Shown: positions 9,901 through 24,900, numbered from the stretch's first letter. The stretch: 64,000 bases of DNA from Pseudoalteromonas rubra (GCF_000238295.3 NZ_AHCD03000027.1:124001-188000), one strand, 5' to 3'. Made by a program: numbers and translations. The notes: a model not told the origin generated them from the sequence alone.

Positions 9901-12900
9901 CCATGGCTTTATGTACAGCAACCAGCGATGATGAACAGGTGGTATCTACCCCTTCGCTCGGACCGTGCAGGTCGAGGAAGTAGCTCATGCGGTTCGGCGC
10001 GAATGCGGGGGAGGTGATCAGCCCTTCGTGATACCCGGACTGACACCCAATAAACAACCCGGTGCTGGTGCCTGCCAGCGATTTGGGGTCGTATCCGGCA
10101 TTCTCAATACACTGCCAGACATGCATCATCAGCAGGCTTTCCTGCAACTGAATGCGCTCACACTCTGCCGGGGCAATATTGAAGAATAGGGGATCGAATT
10201 CGGTGTCGCGTCGCAGACGGCCCAGCCAGTTAATTTCGCCGGGCCAGCTGAGCTCGCTGTCTTGCGGCTGTGGCCAGTCGTGGCGGGTTACACAGTCTTT
10301 GCCTGTGTTCAGATTGTGCCAGAATGCGTCGAGGTTACTGGCTTCGGGGAAAGCCGCACTGATCCCGACAATGGCAATTGCTTCATCGCATGATGCATTC
10401 ACTGGGATCTGTTCTGCTTCTGTTTCGGTTGATCTAGTTTGCGTCTCGTTGTTCGTGGCGATCAACATATCGCCATATTCGGCGATAATATGGGCTCTGA
10501 GGCTGTTCAGAGTCGAGTGCATAAACAGCACACTGGGTGACAGCTCAAGCTGATAGCGACTGTTGAGCTGATTGATAAAGGTAATGAAGGCGATGGAATC
10601 CGCGCCAAATTCGCCAAGATCAGTATCTCCGTCCAGTGTACCCGGTTGCACGCCGAGTAAAGCTGCCACCATAGTGCTCAGCTGCTCTGTCAGCGCAGCG
10701 TCCAGCGCGGCTTCACTGGTAAACTGGGCCGCTGGTGTTGTGATGGCGGAAGCGTTTTGCTGCTCAATGACCGGCTCTGTCGGGATGTATTGCACCAGCG
10801 TCTGAGGTTGGTGCAGTGCCCGGTAAAATGCGTCGATGCCACTGTTGGTAGGCATCGCCGTATCCGTATGGGTAAACTGCGCACTGCGCTGCATACCGCC
10901 CTCTTGCCAGAAAGGCCAGTCAATACTGGCGCTCTGACCGTGACGTTCACCACGGGCAACCCGGATATGACGTTGCTGCATATAGCTGTCGAGAAACGCA
11001 TTGGCCGTGGCATAGTCACATTGAGAGGCTGCGCCGTGCACGCCACTGAGCCCAGCAAAGCAGGCAAAGAAGCGCAGCGGCAGATCCGCTGTGGCTTCAT
11101 CCAGCGCAACCACACCCGTGACTTTAGGAGCGAGCACCTGTGCAAAGGAGGTCGGGGTTTTATTGCACAGCAAAGTATCCTGCACGATGCCGGCCGCATG
11201 GATCACACCATGGAGTGTGCCAAATTCGCGTACTATGTCCCGTACCAGCAGCAGGGCATTCATCTTTTGTGCAACATCCAGCTGTCGATAAACCAGTTTA
11301 ACCCGACCTTGTCTGAGAGCGTGCAGTTGTGCCTGTACCTGAGCGTCGTCAGTGGCTCTGCGACCTGTGATTATCACGGTGGTGGCAAACGGTAAAGCGG
11401 CCAGTTCGGCGATAAAGTGACGACCAATGCCCCCGAGCCCGCCAGTGATCAGATACACGCCATCGGGTTGCCACGGACTGACCGGATCCACATCGCTCAC
11501 CGGCTGATAGTCCAGTACTGTACGGGTGCTACCCTGATAAGCAATGACGGAGTCGGGCGCATTGCGGTTATCGATCAGCAGGGTTTGCAACGCATCAACG
11601 GTCAGCGTTGGATCGACCAGCAGCAGTTGTGCGCGCAGCATCGGGTGTTCAATGCTGGCGGTTTTCAGCAAGCCATGCAGGCAGCTGTTGAGGTTAGCCA
11701 GCGGCTCGGTTTGGGTGTTGCCTATCACTAGCTGTAGCAGGGTCGGTTGCCTGGTTTTAGCGAGTGGCTGCACTATGTTGAGCAGCTGGGTCGCATAATC
11801 ATTGAGCTGCTGCTCTGGTGCGTAATGACTTGAGCTAAGTGATTGAGTGATGGCGCCTGCGACCTCAAAGTCAGGCAGGTCACACAGCACCACACAGTGT
11901 GACGCCGTGCTGTCTGGCGCTGCGGTACTACTATCTGTGTTCACCGGCTGAGTGCGCCACTTTGGCACACTCAGCGTGCACGCGACCAGCTCTTCTGTTT
12001 GAGTCTGACTCAGGCCGAGCGTATAAGGCTTCAGATCAAAAGGATAAGTCGGCAGACTTAGCTTGCTTACTTGCTCTCCCTGATACAGAAAGTCCCAGTT
12101 TTGAAAGCCAGTGTCCAGCCAGTGGCTCAGAATAGCCTGATAGTTGCCCTGTGCCAGCCAGCTGGCCGGTGTGCCAGTGGGAAGCGGGTTTAATGTGGTT
12201 TGCGTGCCTCTGGTAAGGTAAGCACTTAACTGAGTCTTAAGCTCGTTCAGAGAAGACACCACAAAGCCTGCGCGATGCGCCATCACCTGGCGACCGGTTT
12301 GCAAGGTGTAGGCTAGGCTGACTCTCAGTGCATCATCGCACAGGGTACCCTCAAGCCAGTTCAGCAGCTCACTGACCTGACGTTGCAGTACCTCAAGGGT
12401 CGCAGCTGATAGCACGACGATGGAAGGCAAGTTGCTCAACGTGCTTTGACTAGGTTGCACCGGTGCTTCTTCCAAAATGGCGTGGGCATTGGTGCCACCA
12501 ATACCGAATGAGCTGACCGCAGCCCGCCTTGGCAACAGAGGCGTTTCCCACAGGCGAGTGCTGTCAACAATGTAGAATGGAGAGCTGGCCAGGTCGAGGT
12601 GTGGATTCGGTTCGTTGTAGTGCAAGCTGCCGGGTAGCAGCTTGTGGTGCAGTGACAAGCTGGTTTTCACCAGTCCGGTAAGCCCTGCCAGGGTGTCTGT
12701 GTGGCCCAGATTCGATTTTACGGCACCCAGCCCACAGTATTGTTTATCATCGCTATGCTGCTGATAAACCTGTTGCAGCGCAGCAAATTCAATGGGGTCA
12801 CCCAGTGCAGTGCCAGTGCCATGGGCTTCGACATAACTGATACTTGCCGGTGAAACATCGGCGCTTTGTAGTGCCTGGGTGATCACCTGCATCTGGCCTT

Positions 12901-15900
12901 CGGTGCCCGGGGCAAAGAAACCCGCCTTGTTTTTACCATCGTTGTTCACCTTCACCGCCTTAATCAGGCTGTAAATGTGATCGCTATCCTGGGTTGCCTC
13001 ATCGGCCCGTTTGAGCACCACCACAGAGACGCCATTGCCGCCTATCATGCCATCGGCTTGGGCATCAAAGACTTTGCAGCGCGCATCGGGGGCAAAGTTG
13101 AGGCCTTTTTCTATTTTGTATCCTGTGGTGCGCTGCGGGAATAAACAGGCAGCGCCGACAATGGCATAGTCAATTTCACCGGCTTTGAGCGCCGAGCAGG
13201 CCAGTGCCAGTGCGCTCAGGGATGAGGAGCAATTGGAATGCACAAACAGGCTCGGGCCGGTCAGACCGAGATGATAGGAAATACTGGTTGGCAGCGTGCC
13301 TGGCTGATTCAGCGTTGACGCAACATAGTCTTCGGCGTTAAGGACAAATTCCCCGTTGCTGAACTTGTCATGCAGGTTAAGAGCGGTCAGATCGCCGCCA
13401 GAGGCGGAAATATACACGCCGGTATTGGGGATCTGATCGTTGCGATAACCAGCATCTTCAACCGCTTTCCAGGCATGCAGCAATAGCTGTCGCTGTGCAT
13501 AGCTCATGGTACGAGCTTGTTTTTCAGAGAGATTAAAAAAGCCGGGATCGAATGCATCCTGACCCTCTACCCAGGTATCGAGCCAGATCATAGCTGCGTC
13601 TGACTCGGCGCGCTGACTATGGCGAACAAAGTTTTTGCCTTCAATGAGGTTTTGCCAGAATGTCTGCGCGTCCTGAGAGTCCGGGTAATGACAGGACAAA
13701 CCTATCATGGCAATGGCCTGATTGGCGGTTGTCGGCTTTACAGGATAGACCGGCTCTGGCGCGCGCACAGGCGCTGCAATTGGACTGGTGACTTTGGTCG
13801 ATAAATAATCGCACTGGGCATTAATGGTGCTGTACTGAAACACTTCCGTCAGCGGCAGAACGATATTGAACCTGGTGCTCAGTTTGGTGGCCAGTACATT
13901 GGCCAGCAGGGAATTGCCCCCGACCGTGAAAAAGGGCGCATCCGGCGCAACCTGATCCACTTCCAGCACATCACACCAGACGGCTGAGATCTCAGCCTGC
14001 AAATCTTGCCCTGATACGCCAGCTGTGGGGGCCGCTGCACTGAGGCTTACTTCCATGGCTGAGCGCCCGGCCTGCGCTGTTTGTGAGTTAAACGGCAACT
14101 GGCTGAGCAGCGCCTGTTTATCGACTTTGCCATTGTTGGTCAGAGGCAGCGCGGGCACTGAGACAAAATACGCCGGCACCATGTATTCGGGCACAACCTT
14201 TAATAACTCGGCACGAATGGTTTCATCGGAAAGCGGCACCTGGGTGACCAGGTAGGCCACCAGCACTTCACCATGGCGTTTGCTGGCAGCCAGCACGCAG
14301 GCATCGTCAATAGCCGGGTTGGTCAGCAGGGCATGCTGTACTTCGCCCAGCTCAATACGGTGTCCACGGATCTGAACCTGATCGTCGCAGCGGCCCAGAT
14401 ATTCATACTGGCCCTGTGCATTAAGGCGTGCCAGATCGCCGGTACGATAGAGGCGTTCCTCGCTCTGCCCGGCAAGCGGATTAGGGATGAAGCGCTCTGC
14501 GGTCAGCACCGCTCTTTGATGATAACCCCGGCTGACGCCGCAGCCTCCGACGTACAACTCCCCGGGCTGACCCGCAGCGACAGGATTGTGTTGTTCATCC
14601 AGTAAATAAAGGCGATAACCGGGCAGTGGCTGGCCTATGATGCTTTTGCCCGGGTTTTGCTCGACCAAGTTGCGGGTGATAAGCATCTCGGTGACATGCA
14701 CAGTGGTTTCTGTGATGCCATACATGTTGACCAGCTTAGGTAGCGGCTGTGCTGCCTCAAACCAGGGAGTAAGTTTACTCAGCTCCAGCGCTTCACCGCC
14801 AAAGATCACGGTACGCAGAGAATGTGTCAGCGCCGGTTGCGCCAGCAAATGTGTCATCAGCGGATAAAACGCCGATGGTGTCTGATTTAAGATGCTTACC
14901 TGGTTATCGTAAATAAAGCGCGCGAACGCAGCACTGTCTTTTTTGCAGGCGTCATCCACTATCACCAGTTTGCCGCCATGGGCCAGTGCGCCCCAGATCT
15001 CCCACACAGAGAAATCAAACGCAAACGAGTGGAACAAACACCAGGTATCCTGAGCATTAAACCCAAACCCTGGCTGGGTGTTGTTAAGCAATGCGGTAAT
15101 GTTGTGATGTTCAACCAGCACGCCTTTGGGCTGACCCGTAGAGCCCGAAGTATAAATAATATAGGCCAGCGCCTGCGGTGCCAGGGGCATCCCAGGGGGG
15201 GTGACGGGGGCCATTTTGCTGCTTTGCAGGCAGTCACTGAGGCGGTACGCCTGAGTGTGCGCGACAGGCAGCGCCAGATCGTCGCTTGTCAGGACTAATG
15301 CCGGATCGGCATCGGCCAGAATAAAGCGCGCTCTGTCCTCAGGTGAGTTGGGGTCCACCGGTACGTAGGCGCTGCCGGTTTTCAGCACCGCCAGCATCGC
15401 AACTATCATGTCCAGACCCGGGCGTAACAGCAGGGCAACCCGGCTGTCGGGCCGCGCACCTCTGGCAATTAAAGTATGGGCCAGCTGGTTGGCCTGCTGC
15501 TCCAGTGCCTGATAACTCAGCGTGGCACCGGCAAACGAGACCGCCGTCTGAGTCGGGTGCTGCGCGGCCTGTAAGGTGAAGCTGTCAACCAAAGTGGCAG
15601 GTGTTGCGTTCGGTGCCTGTGGCTGGCGCTGGCCATCAGGTGGTAAGTCTCCACGCAGCAGCACGTCTTCCAGCAACTGCACATAGTTATCCGCGAGTGC
15701 CTGCACGATATGACGCTCATAAGCGCGGGTCGCAAATTTAAACGCTAGCTGATAGCTGCCACTCAGCGGGGTGACCTCCAGGCTCAGGTCCAGTTCGGCA
15801 TCTTGCTGGAATTCCTGCCACAGTGCGCCCAGCAGCGCCTGATTGTGCTCTACCCAGTCGGCCTGAATAAAGTTATGACAGGCATAGCCAATCTGAAACA

Positions 15901-18900
15901 GCGGGTGAACCCCCGGTATACGCGGGGCATTGACGGCACTGAGTAGCTCAGACAAGGGCAGGGTGCTGTGACTGATCACGGCGTCCAGTTGTATCTGATT
16001 AGCCCGGGCCTGACCGACAAAATCTGTGCTGCTATTGCGGGTCAGTGGCAGAGGTAATTGATTCACAAACAGACCCAGCGACTGCGCCATACTGGCTTTG
16101 GGTCGTTGCATCACAGGCGTACCCAGTATCAGCTCATTGCGACCAGTGAGGCGGCTCAGTAATGCCTGGAACACAGTTAAGAAAAATACCGAGGTGCTAA
16201 GCTTGTGGCGAGTTAAAAACTGCTTGAGCTGCTGCTCTGTGCTAGCTGGCAAGTTGAGCGTCACGCGCGCACTGTTTGGCTCTTCAGGGCAGATCTCCGT
16301 CGTGCGCTTACCGGGTAAGGTCAGCGGTGCGTGCGCAGGGGTCAGAGACTGCAGCCAGAATTGTCTCAGCGTATCTGCGCTTGGACTGGTCAGCAGCTGT
16401 TGTTCCCAGTCAAGATAGTCGAAAAAGCCCTGGTCGGGCGCTGCCGTTGGGATGCCTTCATGATATGCCTGCCACAGCTGAGACAGCAGCTGGGTGGCGG
16501 AGACCCCGTCAATGATCAGATGGTGAAGCACTATCACCATTATATGGCGTGACTGAGCGCCCGACGCCACTTGCCAGGCAGTTGCGCGCAGCAATGGACC
16601 TGACAGATCAAAAGGCACTGCAATGGTCTGTTGTATTGCGTCAGTCAGGGCTGCCTTAGAGGTCGGTGCCAGAGACGTTTGCTCAATCTGGATTGTGTCT
16701 GGCTGGATCTGTTGCCAGGGGCGACCGTCAGTTTCGTTAATTCGCAGGCGCAGCGCAGGGTGGCGCTGACAGAGGCTGTCCAGTGCTTGCTGCATACGGG
16801 CAATGTCCAGGCTGGCAAGCTCGAATACCAGCGGGATGTTGTAGCTGCTCAGCGCCGGATTTTGCTTGTGCAGCAGCCACAGACCCTGCTGGGCTTTTGA
16901 TAGTGGCAGTTGCCCTAATGGCGTTTGTTGGGTGACCGGTTCCGCTTTTGTTACCTGCACAGTGGCGATACTGGGTTGCTGTTTAACAAGATATGCATGC
17001 AACTGGTTGAGGGTCTTCACCTCAAATAACAATGCAGGTGGCAGGGCGTCCAGGCCAAGTTGAGGATCGGCCTCAAGCTGCTGCACGACGGACATCAGCA
17101 TAATGGAATCAAAGCCCATGTCTCTAAAATCGAGCTCGCTGTCGAGTTCTTCCACCGGCAGTTTACTGACTTGTGCAACCACGGCTTTAAGGTGGTCCAT
17201 TAATGCGCTATCACTCAGCGTGGTTACGCCTTGTGGCGCGGTGCTCGGAGTTTGAGTCCTGGCTTGTGGGGTTATCCAGCGTGTGAGCTTGTCCGGGTTA
17301 CCGAATAAAAAGCACTGCTGTGTATGCGGCTCGCTAAACAACTGGTAAAAGGCTTTCAGGCCCAGCTCATCAGGCATGGCGGCAAGGCCCTGCGAGCGCA
17401 GCAAATTCTGCTTAACGGCGTCCATTTGCATGCCACCTTGTGCCCACAGCGGCCAGTTTACGGACAGGCTCAAACCATGGCGCTGACCTTGTTCACCCCA
17501 TTGCTGGCGCTTGATCATATAGGCATCCAGGAAGGCATTGGCGGTGGCATAATCGGCCTGACCCGGGTTACCAAAGCACGCAGCAATGGATGAAAAGCAG
17601 ATAAAGAAATCCAGCGGTAATCCTTTGCTGGCCTCATCCAGTGCCATCACCCCACAGACTTTGGGCGCCAGCACGCGCTGGACTGCCTGTGGAGTCTTGC
17701 TCGCAATCAGTTGGTCTTCAATCACACCGGCGCTTTGCAAAATCCCGGTCAGGGCACCGTGCTGCGCACCAATGCGATTAAGCAGCTCAGAACACTGGGT
17801 TTGAGTGCTGATATCAGTTTGGTAATAATGAATTCGGCTTATATCTCCCAGGTCGCTGAGCGACTCTGGTGCGGTGCGACGGCCCGTGATAATGACCTGG
17901 GCATGGCGGGTATGAGTGAGGATCTCTTTGGCAAAGCACTGACCCAGCTGGCCAAGGCCACCCGTGATCAGATACAGGCCATTTTCTTTCCACGGCATCA
18001 AAGCGGGCGCCTCGCTGTGTTGTGGCGTCAGCGTTTGTATCTCGCACTGACCCTGAGTAAAACGCAGCACTTTGTGCTGGGTATACTGGCTTGCCTGAAC
18101 AAGTTGCGCCGCAAATTGTGCAGGTGTATCGCTTTGTATCAGCTGCACACTCAGCAGGTGGTGTTCCAGTGCGGCGGTTTTCAGCACCCCTGCCAGCGCC
18201 ATCAGCAGAGGTTCACTCGCAGGCACGAGTAGCTGGATAAGCAAAGGCTCGGTGGTGCTGGCAAGTTGTTTGAGGTGTGCAATCAGGGCGATGGTCAGCG
18301 TCTCAATACGCTGTGCTGTGTCACCTGATGTATCTTGCAGCACAATGGCATCTGGTATTTTGTTGTGCGGTGCCAGAGTAATGACCTGGCGTTTGCCAGA
18401 CCAGTTTTCCGGAGAAGTCACGTCCAGCGGTTGCCATTGTGGGATGAGGTGCAACAGCGAGTCTGCTGTGACCACAGTCGGGGCCGGTTGTGGATTCACT
18501 TGTGTGAGTTTGGGTGCTCCGCTGAGCCAGTATGGAGTGCTGGCAAACGGATACGTCGGCAGGCGCAGTAAGGTTGGCTGAGCTGGGTAAAATGCAGACC
18601 AGTTGAGTTCGGCACCGACTACCCATAAAGCGAGTAGTTTGCTGAGCTCACCGGCTTGCGTCCAGCGGTTAAAATCCTCTTTATCCAGCGCTGCCAGAAT
18701 GGCTTTGCCTTGTTTACTGTTGCCCTGTTTGTAGGTGCCAGCTTGTTGATTAGCAAAGTCACTGAGCTGGGTGTGCACCTGGGCCAGGTTGTGGGCAACA
18801 AAGGCCAGACGACAGTCCATGGCTTCGCGCGCGCTTTGCAGCGTATACGCCAGGGCCTCAAGTGCATTGTCATCCAGTTGCGCCTGCGCGAGCCAGTCCG

Positions 18901-21900
18901 CCAGTTTGCGGGCTTTGTCACGCAGCACTTCGGGAGATTTGGCTGATAGTGCAATGATCACCGGCTTAGCGCTGCCTGCTCGCACAGTGGTTTCTGTCGG
19001 CTGATATTCTTCAAGGATCAGATGTGCATTGGTGCCGCTGAAACCAAATGAGCTGACACCAGCGCGACGTGGTTGGCCATCTGTCACGCTCCAGGGTTGT
19101 GTTTCCTGCGCGACATAAAACGGCGTATCCTGCCAGTCGATATGGCTGTTGCCCTGCTGATAATGCAGCGAAGCAGGAATGGTTTTGTGCTGCATGGCCA
19201 GCACGGTTTTGATCACACCGGCGACGCCTGCGGCGGTCAGGCAGTGGCCGATATTGGTTTTGACCGATCCCAGTGCACAGAACTGGCTGTGCTGGGTCGC
19301 TGCACGAAATGCCCGGGTCAGGGCCTGAAATTCAATGGGGTCACCGAGCTTGGTCCCGGTGCCATGGGCCTCAATCAGACTCAGAGAGTCCGGGGCGATA
19401 TCAAATTGCTCATATATACGGCTATGTAACTGCTGCTGAGAAACCGAACTGGGTGCCGTGATCCCACTGGTGGTGCCGTCCTGGTTGGTGGCTGAGGCTA
19501 AAATAACCCCCAGAATATGATCGCCATCACGCTCGGCATCGCTCAGGCGTTTTAACACCACCACACCGACGCCTTCGCCAGGCACAAAGCCATTGGCTCT
19601 GTCATCAAAGGTATAGCAGGTGCCGTCGGCACTGAGCATGCCTGCCTTACCCGCATGTTGTGAGAACTGCGGTGTGCATAAGGTGGCAACGCCCCCGGCC
19701 AGTGCTGCGTCTATTTCGCCGTTTTTCAGCGCCTGACAGGCACTGTGCATGGCCACCAATGACGACGAGCAGGCGGTATCTATGGCCAGCGCCGGCCCCT
19801 TGAGGTTCAGATAATAAGAAACCCGTGCCGGGATCACCGAGCCCGCATTGCCCCAGAACAACTGCGCCGGAGCATCCTGGGATGCCAGCGAGGCATAATC
19901 GCCCTGCGCGCAGCCCAGATAAACGCCGGTATTGCTGCCGGCAGCCCGGGTGATCATGTTAGCGTCTTCCAGCGCCCGGTAGGCTTCTTGCAAAAACAGT
20001 CGCTGCTGCGGGTCCATCACCTCAGCTTCTTGTGGTGTGATGGAGAAAAACGGCGCGTCAAAGCTGGCAATGTCATCCAGCAGGCTGGCGTAGCGACACC
20101 AGTATTGTGCCTCGGGTGACAAGTCGCTTAAATCCCAGCGCTGCTGCGCACGCACCGAGGTACGCTTGTTGCTCAGCATTTCCCAGAATTCGTCGACATT
20201 GCTGGCATCACCAAACTGACCACTCATGCCTACAATGGCAATTTTGTCTGCGTTGTTATGACTGGTTTGGTGAGCCGGTTTTACTTCATCTGTAGCGGGT
20301 TGCACCGATACAGGTGCAGCCTGTTGCGCAGTCGCCATGGCAGGCTGCGCTTTGTGCATCAGGGCTATGGCCCTATCGCTGTGCTCAGCCACTATGTGTG
20401 CGCTCAGCGTCGCGATGGACGGAAAGTCGAACAGTAAGGTTGGCGGCAGGCTCAGAGTAAAGCGGGCATTGATCTCATCGAGGATCTGAATAGCCAGGAT
20501 TGAATCAACGCCGTAATCGGCAAATGAGTCATCCGGGTCTAATTCATCCGCTGTCATGCTCAGCGCCTGGCTGGCGATCCCCGAGAGGGTTTGGGCAACG
20601 AAGTCGCTCAGGGTTGCGCTGGCTGCTGCAGGCTGCGAGTCGGTCTGTGTTTGTTCGGGTTGTTGCATTGCTGTATCGTGGTTTGAAATTTGTATCGTCT
20701 GTTGAGCCGGTTTTGAGCGTTGTTGCACCAGGTGGCCATTACTTTGCGCGCACAGCACTTGCTGCGGCGATTGAGCGTCTGTGGCTGATGCTGCCAGCGC
20801 AAAGCCATTGCTGCTTAGTAACTGCTGCCAGCGCGGCTGCGACAACAAAGGTGAGCCTGGCAGGCGCAGCGTGGTGTCTTTGCTCAGCCACCAACCCTCG
20901 AGCAGGCCAAAGGTCAGCTGAGTAAACAGTGACGGCTGAGTCACTTCGTTGATCAACAGCAGGCCACCGCGCTTCAGGCAGGCCTTGGCGTTATTCAGTG
21001 TACTTAGCATGTCTGCGGTGGCGTGCAGCACATTGGTGGCAATCACTACGTCATAGCTGGCTAAGTCAATTTGTTGCTCAACAAGTGGCTTGCTGACGTC
21101 AAAATAGGCGGTCTGTACAAAAGGATAGTCTGGCTGAAATTGTGCCTTGGCATGGCTGAAAAAGGCCTGCGACAAGTCGGTGTAAGCGTATTCAGTGACA
21201 TTAAAATCGCGCAGTTCGGGCAGCACTGTGCGCGTGGTGCCGCCGGTGCCAGCGCCAATTTCCAGGATCCTAATGGACTGCTTACCTAAATTTGCCAGAT
21301 AGTGGGTAAGTTGGGTAACCAGCGCCTGATTGGCATGCATGGCCACCGGGTTATCCCGATATACCGATTCAACCAGTGTAAGTGATCCGCCAGGAAACAG
21401 CACATCAGTGGCTTTACGCTGGCCGGATAAAATTTCGGGCAGCGTCGTCAGTGCCGCGTTGAGCAGCGCATAGTCATCCTGTTCCAGTACGGTCAGATTG
21501 GCTGGTGGCTCGGGCAGAGCCAGCACATCGTCTTGTAGTAAACCGGCCTCGCTCAGGTAGCGCGCGGTTTCCTGCCACCATAATTCAAAGTAATCCGGCA
21601 AGGCTGATAGCGCCTTGGTGCGCTCAGCCGGATGCTGCCAGCCTGCATTAGTGAGCGCCTGACACAGCGCATAAAGGATCTCTTCGTCTGCGGGTTGAGT
21701 ATTGAGTGCCAGCGCAGGAGCAGCTTGCTCAGACTGAAATGCGTTATAGCTGCACTCTGAAGAATAACTGCTGCGTACCAGCGCCGCCTGTGCTCGCTCT
21801 GGTGTCATTTTCACCACGCCCACCTGAGTCAGCGAAGAGGACATGAACTTTGCCAGCGCCGCCATGCCTGCTTGCGCATCGATAGAGCCAATCCCGGCCT

Positions 21901-24900
21901 GGCGCATTTTACGCTTATAATACGGGTCGCTGACCCGGCCAACGTCGCCCCAGTAACCCCAGTTAACCACCTTGATGGGCAGCTCTGCACTGGCCGAGCG
22001 AGCCAGACTATCCAGATACTGACAGCCCGCAGCATAGTTACTTTGGCCAGGGGCAGGCGAGAAAGACTGCATTGAAGAGAACAGTAGTACAAAGTCGAGC
22101 GACTGGTCTTTACACACGCTAAGCAGGGTTTCACCACTGGCCTGTTTGGCCTGATAAGCTCTCAGAAACTGAGCGTCGTCCATGTTGGCCAGGCTCTGAT
22201 CTTCCAGGTGTAAGACAGAATGCACCACGCCATGGAGCTGCCCATAGCTTTGCTCAATGGTGTACATTACATCTCGCATTGCCGCTTCATCGCAGGCATC
22301 GGCCTGAATATACTGCGGTGCAGGGCCCAATTCACCCAGTCGGTTGATGGCCTGCTCTATGTCTTCATTCAGCGCGCGACGGCCAACCCAGACGACTTGT
22401 GCCCGGAATTGGCGGATCATCCATTCACTCCAGACCTGACCCAGACCCCCTGCGCCGCCCAGCACCAGATAAACGCCATCCTGGCGATAGGCTGACTCAT
22501 CTGCATCCAGGTAGGTGTGCTCGCAGGCGCTGAAGCGATGCCAAATATCGTCGCGGTGCGCATAGAAGCCCGCTGGTAAGCAAGTAGCCTGTTGCCAGTG
22601 GTTTGTCTCTTCTTTGCATTCAGCACTTAAATCGACAATGCGCACATTCCAGCGCGGGTATTCCTGGGCCACGCTTTGCAGCAATCCAATCAGCCCGGCG
22701 CCATGTGCCTCAACCGTTTCGTCATGCACTTGCTGCGTCTGGAAGGTGAGCAAAGTGATGGCCAGCGGCTCTGTACCTTTACCTTGTTCGATCAGGGCTT
22801 TGAGATGAGTAAACAGCGTAAGTGGATCTGCGTATTCGTCTTTGGCGACCCACAGCAGGTGATCAGCGGGCTCCGCCGAGTCTGAACACCAGGCTGGCTT
22901 AAGTGACGCAGGCCCCTGATAATCAAAGCTGCTTTGAGTCGTTTCAGCAGACGGCAGTGCTGTCAGATGCTGCCAGCCAGGGAGTACGGTAAACAGCCGA
23001 GTCGCATCGGTATCTTGCGTTGCAGAGCGGGTCGAAAAGCCACGCAGACGGACATACACCGCACCTTGTTCATCGCACAGATCCACATCAAATCTTTGGC
23101 TGCTGGCATCTGCATGGGTATGTTGGGTCGCACAGACTATCAAGGTTTTACCAGACGGGAGTGGCGCGAGTAGTTCAGCCTGTTCCAGTGCAAAGGGCAG
23201 TCCCGGGCGAGCTTCCTCTGCAAAGCCCAGCAGGGTATGCAGGGCACTGTCTAGTAGCTCAGGGGCAAAGGCAAAGTCGGGGGCAATAACCGGGTTGAGT
23301 TCGCCTTGTGCCTTTTGACCTGCCACAGATAATGTCGTCAGGCGCTGAAATGCCGGGCCATAGTTCACGCCCGCTGTGCTAAATTGTTGATATAGTTCGG
23401 AGGTTGAGACTGTGCGGGGGGCAGATAGCGCGGCAATGTCTTGTGTTGTGACGCCGTGCTCTGTGACCTCGGCCTGACCGCAGGCATAGACCTGGCGAGC
23501 ATCGTGTGCTTCGCGCCATAACTCAAATGTCACCCGATCACCGCTTTGTTTTAGCGACAAATAAACGGGGCCGCTCTGCGCGTCGATTATCACAGGTCTG
23601 AGCCAGTTCACCTGACTCAGGCGCAGTGACTGGCTATCCGTTAGTTGACCTGACATGGTCATGGCTGCATGCACCATTTCAAGTGTACAGACGCCGGGCA
23701 GAACAGCCTGCCCCTGCACCTGATGGTCACGTAAAAAGGATTCATTCCCCGTAAAGTCACTGGCAAAGAGCAGCTCGCCCAGTGCCGGCATACTGCGATG
23801 CAGCAGTGGGTGCAGGTGTGAGGGCTGCGCTTCACCTTCTGCATCGAGCCAGTAAGGTTTATGCTCAAACGGATAGGCAGGCAAACTGATCCTTTGTGGA
23901 CAGAGGTCGCTATAGTTGGTTTGCCAGTCGATGATATCACCCTGTACCCAGCCGGTTATGCACGCATCAAGTGTATCGTGTGCGACCTCGTGCTGATCTG
24001 TATTGGCGGCAACTTTGCTATAGTGCCAGTCGCCAGCCTCACCTGAAACAAACTTGCTCAGTTGCGCTTTGAGGGAGGCCAGCGAGTCCGCTGCAAATCC
24101 CATTCGATGTTTCATCGACTCCCGGCCCACCGTGAGCGTATAACTTAAATTCTGCAGCTCAACAGATTCGTCCGATCCAAGATAGGCAAGTAAATCTGCG
24201 GCACGCTGCGTGAGGGCGGTTCGGGTCCTGGCCGACAGCACGATCGGCAGGGCGGTGTCTAACGCTGGGTGCTCTGGGTTGAAGCGTTGCGGTGATTCTA
24301 AGATCACATGAGCGTTCACACCGGCAAAGCCAAATGAAGATATGCCGGCAAGGCGCTGCTCGCCCGGCCAGGGCACACATTCGGTGGCTAACTTAAACGG
24401 CGATTTCTCCAGAGAGATTTTTGGATTCAGCGTCTCGAAGTTTTGCAGCGGCGGTACCTGTTCATGCTCAAAGGCCAGCAAAGTTTTGATCACCCCGGCA
24501 ATACCTGCAGCCGACTCTAAATGGCCGATGTTGGTTTTCACGGTGCTGAGATAGCAAGGCGCATCGGGCGTTTGCTGTTTACTGGCGCGAAAGGCGCGTT
24601 TCAGGCCCTGGATCTCCAGCGGATCGCCTAGTACGGTGCCGGTGCCATGTAATTCGACAAAGCCAATCTGATCAGAGCCAACCAGGGCATTGTCGATGGC
24701 CTGCTGGATCACCCGGGACTGCGAAAACGGACTCGGTGAGGTTAGAGTATTGGTTTTACCTGAGTGCCCTACAGCGCTGCCTTTGATGATGCCATAGATG
24801 GTCGCATTCAGCGCTTTGGCGGTCTCTACTGGCAGCAACAACACCATGCCCACGCCTTCGCCACGGACATAGCCATCGGCTTCGGCATCCAGGGTTTTAC

